From the NCBI RefSeq assembly GCF_001693255.1, contig NZ_CP016474.1:1568661-1632660 (forward strand): 64,000 nt of DNA, written 5' to 3'. The position numbers and the translations under genes are program-made. Below are positions 36,184 to 45,814 of this stretch, in pieces; within the stretch, counting starts at the first letter, position 1; the number at the start of each line of letters is the position of its first letter. The notes below the pieces were generated by a model. It did no database searches. It had not been told where the DNA came from and was given only the letters and a program-made list of their open reading frames with translations. This DNA is from Picosynechococcus sp. PCC 7003 (lineage in GTDB: Bacteria; Cyanobacteriota; Cyanobacteriia; Cyanobacteriales; MRBY01).

Positions 36184-36763
36184 CTTGGAGCAGGAGCGTA
36201 TCAACTAAACTTTGGATCATCGGATCCCCTGGTTCGAGGATCTCCATTTCTTCATCCTCGGTCACCTTCACAAAAATGGGAATCGGCTCTAGGGGCGTGT
36301 AGATGCTATACAGTTGATCGAGGTGGTAGAACCGCGCCAGTTCCTGTAATTCTTCAGCTTCTAGATCCTCGTCTTCGAAATTATCATCTTCAATTTCTAG
36401 GGAAAGAATTTTATCTTCCTCTAGGGGGGGCAATTCGCCACGGACGGTCATCACATGGGCCGTATCCTGCAAGATCAAATCATGTTCTGCCAAAACGGCC
36501 TTCGCATCGGGGAAAATTTCTGCGAGCTCCTCTGGATCTTCAACCAGTTCCGTTTCCGGTAAATCGCTCTCCTCGGCTTCATCTTCGTCCCAAGCGAGGA
36601 TTACCACCGGCTGGTCTACCGGCATCAGGAAATAGTACTCAGTGCCATCCTGGGTAATTTCATTCTCAACATAACAATCTAGCGATCGCCCCATGGCATC
36701 GGTGAGGGTAACGATGTCCTGAGCATCAAGCTCCCGTCCGGAATCAAAAGAAGGCGAAGACAT
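36167..36763 (-). CDS. DUF3727 domain protein
   Basis: A 198-residue strongly acidic soluble protein with the DUF3727 pattern seen in cyanobacteria and plastids. The N-terminal part (VTLTDAMGRSLDCYVENEITQDGTEYYFLMPVDQPVVIL) is beta-rich, the centre is rich in Asp and Glu, and the C-terminus has FYHLDQLYSIYTPLEPIPIFVKV. No enzymatic motif is present and the role is unknown. It precedes mltG with an overlap of 17 bases. Confidence 0.9.
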   Translation of the reverse strand: MSSPSFDSGRELDAQDIVTLTDAMGRSLDCYVENEITQDGTEYYFLMPVDQPVVILAWDEDEAEESDLPETELVEDPEELAEIFPDAKAVLAEHDLILQDTAHVMTVRGELPPLEEDKILSLEIEDDNFEDEDLEAEELQELARFYHLDQLYSIYTPLEPIPIFVKVTEDEEMEILEPGDPMIQSLVDTLLLQDADAD

Positions 36764-36895
36764 AGACAGTGGCTGGCAAAAAAGGAACAGAAATAATTTC
36801 TCTCAGAATATCACGCAGTGGGCCAAAGTTTTGATTTGTACAGGGCCCCTAAACTCCCACTATGATGTTTTCAATGCGCCCATTGTGATCTGCCC

Positions 36896-37243
36896 ATGTC
36901 CAAAGCCCCAATTACTGTCCAATCCGAGGTTACAGCCCCCCTCACAAAAACCGCCCAGGAACAAGAATTTGAAGAGAAACGCCTCCAGGATATGTTGCTG
37001 CTCATTGAAACCATGTTTTTGCGAGAAGAGACCACAGTCAAACTGGTTTTAGAATGCCTCTACGATATTGGCTCGGTTAATCTCATCAACAAAAAAGTCC
37101 GCCGTCGCCCCCTTAATCGCTTGGCGAAATATATTGCTCGATTTTCTAAGCCTATTTTTCGGATTTTAGCCTGGCGTTGGTTTATGAAAAATTGCCCGAC
37201 GTTGCTGGTAAATTGGCTCCATGGGAAGGTGTCTAAATTCTAG
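36896..37243 (+). CDS. Conserved-type hypothetical protein
   Basis: A 115-residue basic protein. The first 35 residues are polar; then LLLIETMFLREETTVKLVLECLYDIGSVNLINKKVRRRPLNR and a hydrophobic-basic C-terminus (FRILAWRWFMKNCPTLLVNWL). It may associate with membranes through the tail but has no clear transmembrane helix. It looks like a cyanobacterium-specific family, though I cannot name it. The ATG at 36896 is used. galE starts 62 bases downstream on the same strand, so cotranscription is possible. Confidence 0.75.
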   Translation: MSKAPITVQSEVTAPLTKTAQEQEFEEKRLQDMLLLIETMFLREETTVKLVLECLYDIGSVNLINKKVRRRPLNRLAKYIARFSKPIFRILAWRWFMKNCPTLLVNWLHGKVSKF

Positions 37244-37305
37244 AAAAGTCTTGATATTTCCATTAATGTTCTAGTGGTTATTCGGAGCACAACAGGGGAA
37301 CAGCC

Positions 37306-38298
37306 ATGGCAGAAAAAACAGTATTAGTCACGGGGGGAGCGGGTTACATTGGCTCCCAGGCAGTTTTAAGCCTCCAGCGGCGCGGTTATCGGGTGATCGT
37401 GCTGGATAACTTGGTTTATGGGCACCGGGATCTGGTGGCGTCGGTGCTCAAAACGGAATTGATCGTCGGAGACACGGGCGATCGCCCTTTGTTAGATCAA
37501 ATATTTGCAGACCACAAAATCGATGCGGTGATGCACTTTGCCGCCTATGCTTATGTGGGAGAATCGGTCACAGCGCCCGCCAAATACTATCGCAATAACT
37601 TGGTCGGGACTTTAACACTCCTGGAGGCGATGATAGCAGCGGGAGTCAAGCAGTTTGTCTTTTCTTCCACCTGTGCCACCTACGGTGAACCAAGCGAAAT
37701 TCCCATCCCCGAAGCTCATCCCCAAAACCCGATCAACCCCTACGGCATGAGCAAGCTGATGGTGGAAAAAATGCTCTGGGATTTTGACCGAGCCTATGGG
37801 CTGCGGTCAGTGATGTTCCGTTATTTCAACGCCGCCGGGGCAGACCCAGAGGGCAACCTCGGAGAAGACCACAATCCCGAAACCCACTTGATTCCCCTGG
37901 TACTCTTTGCAGCCCTTGGTAAACGAGACAGTATTTCAATTTTTGGCACCGATTACCCTACCCCCGACGGTACTTGCATCCGCGACTATATCCATGTCAG
38001 TGACCTCGCCGATGCCCATGTGCTTGGCCTGGAATATCTACTGCAAGGGGGCGCTACCGATGCTTTTAACCTCGGCAATGGTAATGGGTTTTCGGTAAAA
38101 GAGGTGATTGAAGCGGCCCGGAAAATTACTGGCCGAAATATTAAGGCGATCGCCACCGACCGCCGCCCCGGTGATCCTCCCAGCCTTGTAGGGAGCAGCG
38201 CCAAAGCCCGCACGATCTTGGGTTGGCAACCCCAATACGCCGACCTCGAAACCATCTTGCAACACGCTTGGCACTGGCACCAACGGCGTCATGGCTAA
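37306..38298 (+). CDS. galE: UDP-glucose 4-epimerase
   Basis: NAD-dependent short-chain dehydrogenase/reductase that interconverts UDP-glucose and UDP-galactose for envelope polysaccharides and galactolipids. The nucleotide-binding motif TGGAGYIG is at 9-16, the catalytic Ser lies in FSSTCATYGE, and the Y-x3-K pair is in NPYGMSKLMVE. Substrate-side blocks FRYFNAAGADPEGNLGE and DYPTPDGTCIRDYIHVSDLADAH are intact. Its 330 residues are a normal length. The ATG at 37306 has an AGGGGA site upstream. Confidence 0.95.
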   Translation: MAEKTVLVTGGAGYIGSQAVLSLQRRGYRVIVLDNLVYGHRDLVASVLKTELIVGDTGDRPLLDQIFADHKIDAVMHFAAYAYVGESVTAPAKYYRNNLVGTLTLLEAMIAAGVKQFVFSSTCATYGEPSEIPIPEAHPQNPINPYGMSKLMVEKMLWDFDRAYGLRSVMFRYFNAAGADPEGNLGEDHNPETHLIPLVLFAALGKRDSISIFGTDYPTPDGTCIRDYIHVSDLADAHVLGLEYLLQGGATDAFNLGNGNGFSVKEVIEAARKITGRNIKAIATDRRPGDPPSLVGSSAKARTILGWQPQYADLETILQHAWHWHQRRHG

Positions 38299-38433
38299 GG
38301 TGTAGAGTGAAAAAAAATCGGCGGTCGCCCAGCAGAAACTCCCGAATTGCGAAAGAGAAAGGAACTCAACCAGATAAAATAAAAAGCCACTACCCCGCTT
38401 GTCCACTTTCTAAACTCAAGAGGATATACAACA

Positions 38434-39687
38434 TTGTCTCGTCGTTATCTCTTTACCTCCGAATCCGTCACCGAGGGACATCCCGATAAAATTTGTGACC
38501 AAATCTCCGACGCAATTTTAGACGCGGTGTTGGCTGCTGATCCCACTAGCCGTGTTGCTGCTGAAGTTGTAACCAATACCGGTTTGGTGCTGATTACGGG
38601 TGAATTAACAACCCAAGCGAATGTGAATTTTATCCAGGTGGCTCGCCAGAAAATTGAAGAAATTGGCTATACCAATGCGGACAACGGCTTTTCTGCCAAT
38701 AGCTGTTCTGTGTTGATTGCCCTGGATGAACAGTCCCCCGACATCGCCCAGGGGGTAACTAGCGCCCAGGAGCAACGGCATCAACTCAGTGACGACGAAC
38801 TCGACGAAATTGGTGCCGGAGACCAAGGGTTAATGTTTGGCTATGCCTGCAACGAGACACCCGAATTAATGCCCCTCCCCATTAGCTTGGCCCATCGTCT
38901 GTCTTTGAAATTGAGCCAAGTGCGCAAAAACGGTGAACTGCCCTACCTCGGCCCCGACGGTAAAACCCAAGTCACGGTGATCTACGAGGACGGCAAACCC
39001 GTGGGGATCGATACGATTTTGATTTCGACCCAGCACACAGAGACCATTGGGGAACTGACAGACAACACGGAGATCCAAACCAAGATCAAGGCGGATCTTT
39101 TAGAAAAAGTTGTTAAACCCGTTTTTGCCGGCGCAACGGTAGGTTTAAGTGACAGTACGAAATTCCTCGTGAATCCTACTGGCAAGTTTGTCATTGGTGG
39201 CCCCCAGGGGGATTCTGGTTTGACGGGCCGCAAGATTATCATCGATACCTACGGTGGCTATTCCCGCCACGGGGGTGGTGCTTTCTCTGGCAAAGATCCC
39301 ACTAAGGTAGACCGCAGTGCTTCCTATGCTTGCCGTTATGTGGCGAAGAATATCGTCGCGGCGGGCCTGGCGGAAAAATGCGAGGTGCAGGTGAGTTATG
39401 CGATTGGGGTTGCCCGTCCAGTCAGTGTGATGATCGAGACCTTTGGCACTTGCACGGTAGATGAGGATCGGTTGCTGGAAGTGGTGCAGAAACATTTTGA
39501 ACTGCGTCCGGCGGGGATTATCCAGGCCTTTGATCTGCGCAATTTACCGAGCCAACGTGATGGGCGTTTTTATCAGGATGTGGCCGCCTATGGGCATTTT
39601 GGCCGGACAGACTTGGATCTTCCCTGGGAGCGTTTGGACAAGGTCGAAATCCTGAAACAGGAGCTAGCCACGGCCACCGTTGTCTAG
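38434..39687 (+). CDS. metK: S-adenosylmethionine synthase
   Basis: Makes S-adenosylmethionine from methionine and ATP. The 417-residue protein begins [29 protein letters not shown] and contains [36 protein letters not shown] and the [16 protein letters not shown] loop, with all metal- and ATP-binding residues in place. The start is a TTG at 38434 with AGAGGA nine bases upstream. The 135-base leader was inspected for a SAM riboswitch, but no known class could be recognised. It supplies methyl donors for arsM and mnmD among others. Confidence 0.97.
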   Translation: MSRRYLFTSESVTEGHPDKICDQISDAILDAVLAADPTSRVAAEVVTNTGLVLITGELTTQANVNFIQVARQKIEEIGYTNADNGFSANSCSVLIALDEQSPDIAQGVTSAQEQRHQLSDDELDEIGAGDQGLMFGYACNETPELMPLPISLAHRLSLKLSQVRKNGELPYLGPDGKTQVTVIYEDGKPVGIDTILISTQHTETIGELTDNTEIQTKIKADLLEKVVKPVFAGATVGLSDSTKFLVNPTGKFVIGGPQGDSGLTGRKIIIDTYGGYSRHGGGAFSGKDPTKVDRSASYACRYVAKNIVAAGLAEKCEVQVSYAIGVARPVSVMIETFGTCTVDEDRLLEVVQKHFELRPAGIIQAFDLRNLPSQRDGRFYQDVAAYGHFGRTDLDLPWERLDKVEILKQELATATVV

Positions 39688-39725
39688 TTTTCTTGCGTAC
39701 TGACGTCCTAAACCTAAAAAGCTAA

Positions 39726-40925
39726 TTAAATTTCCCCTGGTGCTTCCTCTGGCAGTGGGGGATTTTTGTTGAGTTGGCGATCTCCACGTTTGAGAGCATC
39801 CGCCAGCATGGCTTCGCCGATGACGACATTGAGCTGATCCCCTAGGAGCATCACCAGGGCACTGAGTTGGAGCCAGAGCATCAGGATAATCGCCGTCCCC
39901 ACAGCGCCATAGACACGGTTATATTGGCCAAAGTTGGCAACATAGAGGCGAAATAAAGAAGAGATAATCGCCCAGGAAACGGCCCCTAAAACGGCACCGG
40001 GGAGAATGGGCATCCCTTTAATCAGACGACTAGAACCCATGCTGTAGATAAAGGCAAAGGCAATGGAAACGATCGCCAAGGCAACGGGCAAACTCAAGAA
40101 ACGCCAGAGAATGACCAACAAATTTGCCAGATCGTAATTGATCTCCATATCGACGATTAGATTTTGGATAAAGAGAATCGAAAAACACAGAGCAAAAAAA
40201 GCAACAAGGGCGATCGCCAAGCCAAAGGACATTTGTTTGAGTTTGCGCAGGGGGTGACGCCGATCAGGGGGACTCGTCAGAATATTAACCACCATCGCAA
40301 TGATGCCCGTCCCTAACCCCAACGCTAAGGGGAAACTCAGCAATCGCCAGAGGGTGACCAGGACATTGACCCCCGTCGTATCCACGGGTAAACGCACAAT
40401 CAAATCTAGCCCCACTTTAATCACGCTATCGCCCACCAGCACCAGGAATGAGGCGAAAATCAACAGGGCGATCGCCCCCAGGGTGATAAAAATCGACATC
40501 AACTTAGCTTTCCAGAAAGGACGCCGTTGTTCCGGGGGGATTTCATGGATTTGATCGAGGGCATTCATCGCCGCACTCAGCGCCCCAGACGAGACCCAGA
40601 TCGTCGCCACAAAACTCACTGAAAATAAACTTTTACTGGGGGTTTTACTAATTTCCGCTGCGAACTCCCGCAGGAGCGTCCACACCGACACCGGCATTAC
40701 ATCTTCGTAATAGCTGGCCAACTGCAAAATTGTTTGATTATCTAGGGTAGCCGTAAATAACCCCAGGGCCGTCAATGCCATGATGATCGTGGGGAACAAA
40801 GACAGCATCACATTAAAAGCAATCTCTGCCGAAAGCCCCAGCAGTCGTCGCCGCAACGCCTGGCGGATTGTCCAATACAGCGTTCGGTGATTGAGAAATA
40901 AAAAAAATCGCAAAAAACGTTTCAT
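39726..40925 (-). CDS. YihY/BrkB-family inner membrane protein
   Basis: Polytopic membrane protein of the YihY (formerly called ribonuclease BN or BrkB) family; the biochemical role is unsettled. The 399 residues contain six or seven membrane segments and the family blocks LSAEIAFNVMLSLFPTIIM, FSVSFVATIWVSSGALSAAMNALDQIHE, MPILPGAVLGAVSWAIIS and FGQYNRVYGAVGTAIILMLWLQLSALVMLLGDQLN. The C-terminal tail is polar and Pro-rich. It converges on metK, whose stop is 38 bases from its own. Confidence 0.9.
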   Translation of the reverse strand: MKRFLRFFLFLNHRTLYWTIRQALRRRLLGLSAEIAFNVMLSLFPTIIMALTALGLFTATLDNQTILQLASYYEDVMPVSVWTLLREFAAEISKTPSKSLFSVSFVATIWVSSGALSAAMNALDQIHEIPPEQRRPFWKAKLMSIFITLGAIALLIFASFLVLVGDSVIKVGLDLIVRLPVDTTGVNVLVTLWRLLSFPLALGLGTGIIAMVVNILTSPPDRRHPLRKLKQMSFGLAIALVAFFALCFSILFIQNLIVDMEINYDLANLLVILWRFLSLPVALAIVSIAFAFIYSMGSSRLIKGMPILPGAVLGAVSWAIISSLFRLYVANFGQYNRVYGAVGTAIILMLWLQLSALVMLLGDQLNVVIGEAMLADALKRGDRQLNKNPPLPEEAPGEI

Positions 40926-41785
40926 CGCCAGACCGATCGGGGCAACATATTTTTTCGGGCGTGTCTACGCAGCTGCATTTGCTGAAACATTTTGAGATTC
41001 CAAGAAGTACAGTACCACTACCTATTAGTTTATCGGTCAAACCTGTTTTCGCAGCGGGGCAAGGCTCGTTTTGCCGTTAACCATATTCCGTCGGCGATCG
41101 CCTTGCTTCTCCCATGTACAAACGCACCAGAGCTGGGCCACTGCCACACTAATCAAGAATTATCTGGCGATCTAATCACATAACCAAGTCCCTTTTTATT
41201 GAAAAAATTGTTCCCAAAGTTTACCAATGAAAGAATATTTGATAGATTGCTTTTGAGAAAATTCCCTTTAGCCTTAATATAAATTAGCCACAAAATCTCA
41301 ATTGAGAAGCGTTTAAAACACGGCCTAAGATTTGCTATTTTCCTCCGAAGTTATCAATCTCTAAGCGGATGCTTAAAAAGTCTACTTTGCCCCCTAGTTG
41401 GGGGGAGATCACCTCGGTTTTTGGTTAAAAAAAGTTCCCCAAATTGCGTGATTCGGCGGACGACTTGACAACATTTGATACTTCTCAGATAACCTCTAAA
41501 AAGAGTCAAGTAATCCCTAAATGCAGGGGATCACCCCTCAACCCCATAAATTCAAGCTTTGGTTTCTAAAAGGAAATTTTTCGTTTGAGGTTCAAATCCC
41601 AAGCCCCTAGAGGTGACTCTCCTATTGAATAGTTTTCAAGTCGAGCCGAGTAAAAAAATAAAGAAAAAATTAAATCTTGCAAGCCATTGGTCATTACTTT
41701 TTATAAAAATAAGCCGTTGTTGCGGGGAAAAATAGCGACAATATGATTAGCCCTACATCACTTTTCGATGGTGGAGGTAACTGAT
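40926..41785. other. Gene-poor stretch of about 860 bp
   Basis: No convincing protein or RNA gene was seen. At 41390-41405 CCCCC-TAGTT-GGGGGG forms a hairpin followed by GAGATC and, about 30 bases on, AGTTCCCCAAATTGC. This order resembles part of the MITE-like element near 43685, suggesting a decayed relative. The right end contains a GGAGGT ribosome binding site for the next gene. The central AT-rich part has no recognised feature. Confidence 0.45.
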
Positions 41786-42322
41786 ATGTTACGCCCTACA
41801 ATGCATCAAACCCTGAGTCTGTTGCTGGTGCCCCTCGGCTTAGTCCTGGCCACAGCCCTAGGCCCTCAAAAAAATCTCAATGCCCAATCCTGCAATGTCT
41901 ACATGGGTCAAGCAGTGACTGGCGCGAGTGTCAACGTGGATCGCTGTTCTATCCGTCGAGCCAGTGAACGCAGTGTTAACTTCACTTACTACCTCGGCCA
42001 AATGAAAATTAATGCCCAGGCCCATTGTTGGGATAATACCTGGACGAGCTTCCATGATGGGGTGACCCATAGCCCCAGATCCACAGCCACGCAAAATATG
42101 TTGAACTTTGTCTGTGATGGCAACCCCGGTAATACAGGTGCAAACGATACCGCCTTTGTCTTTGCTCCCCCTTCTAATGTGCGAACCTATCCCAATGGGC
42201 CAATTTTGTGCACAGTGCGATCGCGCCAAACCATCAACCTCTACGGCAACCAGGGAAATTGGTTTTATACCGATGTCTGCGGTGGCATGGGGATGATCCA
42301 CTCTAGCCAAATTCGTTTCTAG
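41786..42322 (+). CDS. Secreted SH3-like domain protein
   Basis: A 178-residue exported protein with a signal peptide (1 to about 34, ending LNAQSC). The mature part is Cys-rich (six or more Cys), with a first region NFTYYLGQMKINAQAHCWDNTWTSFHDG and a C-terminal part (SNVRTYPNGPILCTVRSRQTINLYGNQGNWFYTDVCGGMGMIHSSQI) that has the pattern of bacterial SH3 (SH3b) domains, often used to bind peptidoglycan. The start is the ATG at 41786 with a strong GGAGGT site seven bases upstream, not the ATG at 41768. No catalytic domain is present. Confidence 0.75.
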   Translation: MLRPTMHQTLSLLLVPLGLVLATALGPQKNLNAQSCNVYMGQAVTGASVNVDRCSIRRASERSVNFTYYLGQMKINAQAHCWDNTWTSFHDGVTHSPRSTATQNMLNFVCDGNPGNTGANDTAFVFAPPSNVRTYPNGPILCTVRSRQTINLYGNQGNWFYTDVCGGMGMIHSSQIRF

Positions 42323-42469
42323 GGATTTATGGCGATACGCAATGTTGGACGCCTAGCTTTGGGCCGTTGGTGGGACATTTGTTGTCTTAGGTGGGAGCCT
42401 TGCTCAACGGAAAAATTATTTTGGTGATTTTTTGGCGGCTCCGTAAAAGATCAACAACGCGATGTAACA

Positions 42470-42510
42470 AACCCCAGGGGAGAGATACACTACAGGGTAG
42501 CGCTGGGGTT
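42470..42510 (+). other. Hairpin just before the SHOCT-like gene
   Basis: AACCCCAG (42470-42477) and CTGGGGTT (42503-42510) can form an eight-pair stem with a 25-base loop, followed by ATTTGATT. It ends 26 bases before the next start. It may be a weak terminator of the SH3-like gene or a leader structure; the U-tract is poor. Confidence 0.3.
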
Positions 42511-42535
42511 ATTTGATTCAATCAGTGAGGAAAGC

Positions 42536-43684
42536 ATGCCCATCAATAACGCATCACAATTAGAGCGTCTACTCTCTTTAGTCAAAGAAGGTCAGCTTAC
42601 CCAGGCGGAGTTTAATGTACTCCAGGCTCACTTTGACCTCAAAATATCCCCCATCCCCCAAGGCTCGCCGAATCAGACGACTACGACCCCAGAGTCTCCA
42701 TCGACGGAAGAAAAAACCGCCGATTCTTTTTGGAAGAAGCCAATTTTTGGCAACAAGAGCTTGGTGGAGAAGGTCACAAATTATTTTGCGAAGCCTGCGG
42801 TTCCCCCTTATTTTCTTGATCGCTATGGGCAGCTTTGGAAGCAGCTTGAAACGAAGGCAATCACCCTCCAGGGCTTAGAAAATCGAAAATTTGGCAATCA
42901 GGAATTTCTTGATTTCTTTCGGATTCGGATTTTAATCGATCTGAACATGGGCACCTTTAAAAATCTCAAGAATACGATTGATTTGTTTGAGGTGATGTTA
43001 TTTTCCCTCGAAAGTTTTGTGTTGATTAATGAGACCGAATTTCTGTATCGCAGCCCAACTCAGCTTAAGGTCTACGAGGCGATCGCCGATATTTTGGACA
43101 ACAACACAGACAGCACCGAGATTGTCCTGGAAATGAAAGCGAAGGTCACCCCTTTCCTCAAGGAATTTAAGACAGATGAGGGCTTGCGGGTTACTAAAAA
43201 CTATATTTTGGCGATTAAAGAGGTCAGCCGCTATAAAAGTGGTGTGAAGTTGCTGAATATTTTGAGAAACTTGAAATCACGCTATTCTCTACTATTGTCA
43301 ACCTTCAAACTAGCCCAGGAAGTGTTAACCCAGCCGATTGGTACGAACCTAGAGGTTTTGGAGCAGCGGGTTTTGGAGATCGAGGAAACTGTTTATACTC
43401 TGTGTTCGGCGATGGGGATGCCGAGGAATCAAAATAACCTTTTGGGCCACGTCAAAGTGTTTCACTTCCTGGCCTTGAACTACCGTAATAAAAATGCAGG
43501 GGCTGAGTTTAAGGCTCTCCTGGGGGATCTCAGAAAGTGGGAGCAAATTGCTGGAGAGTTGCAAAACATCAAAGATGCTTATCCTGCCAGTGACTATGAT
43601 GTACCAGATATCTTTAAGCAGGATTTCCCTGGTTTGCCCCTCTATCAGAAATACCAACGTTTCTTAAATATTCGCAAGACCTAA
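42536..43684 (+). CDS. Hypothetical protein with an N-terminal SHOCT-like segment
   Basis: A 382-residue soluble protein of unknown function. Residues about 7-33 (SQLERLLSLVKEGQLTQAEFNVLQAHF) fit the short SHOCT helix pair often found at protein ends and thought to aid oligomerisation. A Pro/Thr/Ser linker (about 38-62) follows, then about 300 residues of mainly helical sequence with no recognised motif, signal peptide or membrane segment. The ATG at 42536 has GAGG close upstream. The stop codon sits at the edge of a MITE-like element (43685-43830). Confidence 0.75.
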   Translation: MPINNASQLERLLSLVKEGQLTQAEFNVLQAHFDLKISPIPQGSPNQTTTTPESPSTEEKTADSFWKKPIFGNKSLVEKVTNYFAKPAVPPYFLDRYGQLWKQLETKAITLQGLENRKFGNQEFLDFFRIRILIDLNMGTFKNLKNTIDLFEVMLFSLESFVLINETEFLYRSPTQLKVYEAIADILDNNTDSTEIVLEMKAKVTPFLKEFKTDEGLRVTKNYILAIKEVSRYKSGVKLLNILRNLKSRYSLLLSTFKLAQEVLTQPIGTNLEVLEQRVLEIEETVYTLCSAMGMPRNQNNLLGHVKVFHFLALNYRNKNAGAEFKALLGDLRKWEQIAGELQNIKDAYPASDYDVPDIFKQDFPGLPLYQKYQRFLNIRKT

Positions 43685-43830
43685 GAGCCTGTTTATAAAG
43701 CCCCCCGGCCCCCCAGTTTGGGGGAGATTTTTAGGCAAATCAGTGGGTCAAAGTCCCCCAGCTTGCCGGAGCTTTAGTGAGGGGATTTAGGGGGCCAATC
43801 TAGGGATTTATTAACTTTATAAATGACCTC
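43685..43830. mobile_element. MITE-like palindromic element
   Basis: About 146 bp bounded by TTTATAAAG (43692-43700) and its exact inverse CTTTATAAA (43815-43823), with GAG and CTC at the outermost ends. Between them lie several G/C tracts able to form hairpins (CCCCCC-GG-CCCCCC, CCCCCAGTTTGGGGG, TCCCCC and GAGGGG). It holds no coding frame and fills the gap between two convergent genes. Related sequence appears around 41390. The pattern matches non-autonomous palindromic repeats common in cyanobacterial intergenic DNA; no transposase is in the window. Confidence 0.55.
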
Positions 43831-43859
43831 TAAAGGCGACGTTGCCAGCTTTTTTAGGG

Positions 43860-45119
43860 TTAAGCTTGCTCGATGTCTTTATGGAATTGACAAAGGGTGT
43901 GTTGGGCGATCGCCTGCCAGGATTTCCCGGTGTGTTGGGCGATCGCCTTAACGTCTTCGTATTCCGGTTGGACGTTATAAATTTTGTCGCCCCGGTAGCC
44001 GATTTTCAGTTGAATATCTCCGGCCGGGGTGGCAACGGTTGCAAAGCGCCGCTGGAGAATTGACCGGGTTTGGGTTTGGCGACGGATGCCGAGGGTACTG
44101 GTTTCGATAAACAAAATTTCTTCGCAAATCTCAACCAACGCAACGGGACAAATCACCGTTAAGAGAGTACCCAGCCGATTTTTCTTCATCGTGATCCCCT
44201 GGGTGAAAACGTCTAAGGCCCCAGCCGCTTGTAATTTTTCGCAGGCATAGGCGATCGCCTGGGGATTGAGATCATCAATTTGGGTTTCCAGGGTAACGAC
44301 AGTTTCCAGGTGAGGCGTTTCTGGCTGGTGACCGATCCAGAGCCGCAACAGATTGGGTAAAGGTAAATCAATGGTGCCGGAACCGAGGGCAATTTTTTCG
44401 AGGGTCATGGCTGGTGGCCGACAAAATTCCGTCGCTAACGTGGTGGCGATCGCCGCGCCAGTGGGGGTGACTAATTCTTTTTCGATGCCATTGCTATAGA
44501 CCGGAACTTGGCGTTGTTGCCAGAGTTGAAGCACTGCTGGTACAGGTACGGGCAAAATGCCGTGGGCTGCTTTCACTGTGCCGCCACCGGTGGGCATGGG
44601 CGCACAATACAATTCATCAATCTCCAGCCAATCGAGACCCAAACAAGTGCCCACAATATCCACGAGGGCATCGGTCGCGCCGACTTCGTGAAAATGTACT
44701 TGCTCTGGGGTTGTGCCGTGCACCGTTGCTTCGGCGATCGCCAAATTCTGAAAAATTGCCAAACTCCAGCGCTCAACCCGCTCTGGTAAGCCAGCCCCTT
44801 TAATCATGGCTTGAATTTCTGGCAAATGACGGTGGGGTGCATGGCCATGGTGATGGTGGTGATCTGGGTGATGGCCATGCTCCTGGGAATGGGAATGATC
44901 ATGGTGAGCGGACTCAGTTTTGAGATCCACAAAGACCTTTGTCGCCCGCTGTCCTTGACGAATCACCATTTCCGCCCGAAGATCGTATTCAGCGGCAATT
45001 CCCAAGCGATTTAGCTGATTTTTGAGGTATTCCAGCGGTACGCCCCCATCTACCAATGCACCGAGACACATATCCCCTGCAATTCCCGTCGGGCATTCAA
45101 GATAGGCAATTTTTTTCAT
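43860..45119 (-). CDS. larC: Nickel-pincer cofactor biosynthesis protein LarC
   Basis: Nickel insertase that completes the Ni-pincer nucleotide cofactor of lactate racemase-type enzymes. The 419-residue protein is a single continuous frame, unlike species where larC is split and needs a frameshift. Blocks: AYLECPTGIAGDMCLGALVDGG, then a His-rich metal-binding stretch (about 72-98) of more than a dozen His, VHFHEVGATDALVDIVG, ELYCAPMPTGGGTVKAAHGILPVPVPA and the C-terminal DUF111 core ending near GDKIYNVQPEYEDVKAIA. No larA, larB or larE is nearby. It diverges from the Sua5-like gene with only 13 bases between starts. Confidence 0.92.
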   Translation of the reverse strand: MKKIAYLECPTGIAGDMCLGALVDGGVPLEYLKNQLNRLGIAAEYDLRAEMVIRQGQRATKVFVDLKTESAHHDHSHSQEHGHHPDHHHHHGHAPHRHLPEIQAMIKGAGLPERVERWSLAIFQNLAIAEATVHGTTPEQVHFHEVGATDALVDIVGTCLGLDWLEIDELYCAPMPTGGGTVKAAHGILPVPVPAVLQLWQQRQVPVYSNGIEKELVTPTGAAIATTLATEFCRPPAMTLEKIALGSGTIDLPLPNLLRLWIGHQPETPHLETVVTLETQIDDLNPQAIAYACEKLQAAGALDVFTQGITMKKNRLGTLLTVICPVALVEICEEILFIETSTLGIRRQTQTRSILQRRFATVATPAGDIQLKIGYRGDKIYNVQPEYEDVKAIAQHTGKSWQAIAQHTLCQFHKDIEQA

Positions 45120-45132
45120 AGCGACAAAAACA

Positions 45133-45804
45133 ATGGCTAATTATTATTCTCTCCACCCCAAAAATCCCCAGCAACGGGATTTAGAGGCGATCGCCCAACA
45201 ACTCCGGGCCGGGGCCGTGATGTTATATCCAACAGATACAGTGTACGCCATTGGTTGTGATCTCACCGCAAAGCAAGCCGTGCAAAAAGTGCGCCAACTG
45301 AAGCGCCTCGCCAACGATAAACCCCTCACTTTCCTCTGCTCGTCCCTGTCGAATATTTCTGAATATGCCCTGGTCAGTGACGAAGCCTACCGGATTATGA
45401 AACGGGCAATTCCTGGCCCCTACACTTTCTTACTGCCTGCCACAAAACAGGTGCCGAAGCTAGTGATGAGCCCCAAACGCCGCAGCACCGGGATCCGCGT
45501 CCCCGATCACGCCATTTGCCAGGGTTTACTCCAGGCCCTCGGCAATCCGATTGTTTCTACCTCTGCCCACCTGCCAGACGAAGACGGTGAACCCTTTACC
45601 CTCGGCCTCGAAAAAGCGCGCCTGTTCGATGCCCTAGAACCCCTTGTCGATATCATCATCGATAGTGACAGCGAACCCGGCACCAAGACCTCTACAATTC
45701 TCGACTTTTGCGATCGCCAACCAACCCTTATTCGTAAAGGCCTCGGCTGGGATGCCCTTGAAAGCTGGCTCGATATCGTCGATCTCTCCGACGCCACCCA
45801 ATAA
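45133..45804 (+). CDS. Sua5/YciO/YrdC-family protein (threonylcarbamoyladenylate synthase-like)
   Basis: Member of the family that makes threonylcarbamoyl-AMP for t6A37 in tRNA. The 223 residues contain the hallmark YPTDTVYAIGCDL with KRLANDKPLTFLC, the IPGPYTFLLPAT block and IRVPDH...GNPIVSTSAHL. It is closer in feel to the YciO branch, whose exact role is less sure, than to full Sua5, since the C-terminal Sua5 domain is absent. The start ATG is at 45133. It is followed by a tandem-repeat cluster. Confidence 0.88.
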   Translation: MANYYSLHPKNPQQRDLEAIAQQLRAGAVMLYPTDTVYAIGCDLTAKQAVQKVRQLKRLANDKPLTFLCSSLSNISEYALVSDEAYRIMKRAIPGPYTFLLPATKQVPKLVMSPKRRSTGIRVPDHAICQGLLQALGNPIVSTSAHLPDEDGEPFTLGLEKARLFDALEPLVDIIIDSDSEPGTKTSTILDFCDRQPTLIRKGLGWDALESWLDIVDLSDATQ

Positions 45805-45814
45805 ACCCACTATC

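Noticed and set aside
38299-38433. Possible SAM-sensing riboswitch in the metK leader
   Set aside because: No conserved core of a known SAM or SAH riboswitch could be recognised by eye; a covariance-model search would be decisive.
41858-42310. 150-codon frame on the minus strand
   Set aside because: It is the mirror of the well-supported SH3-like gene, which has a strong ribosome binding site and signal peptide.
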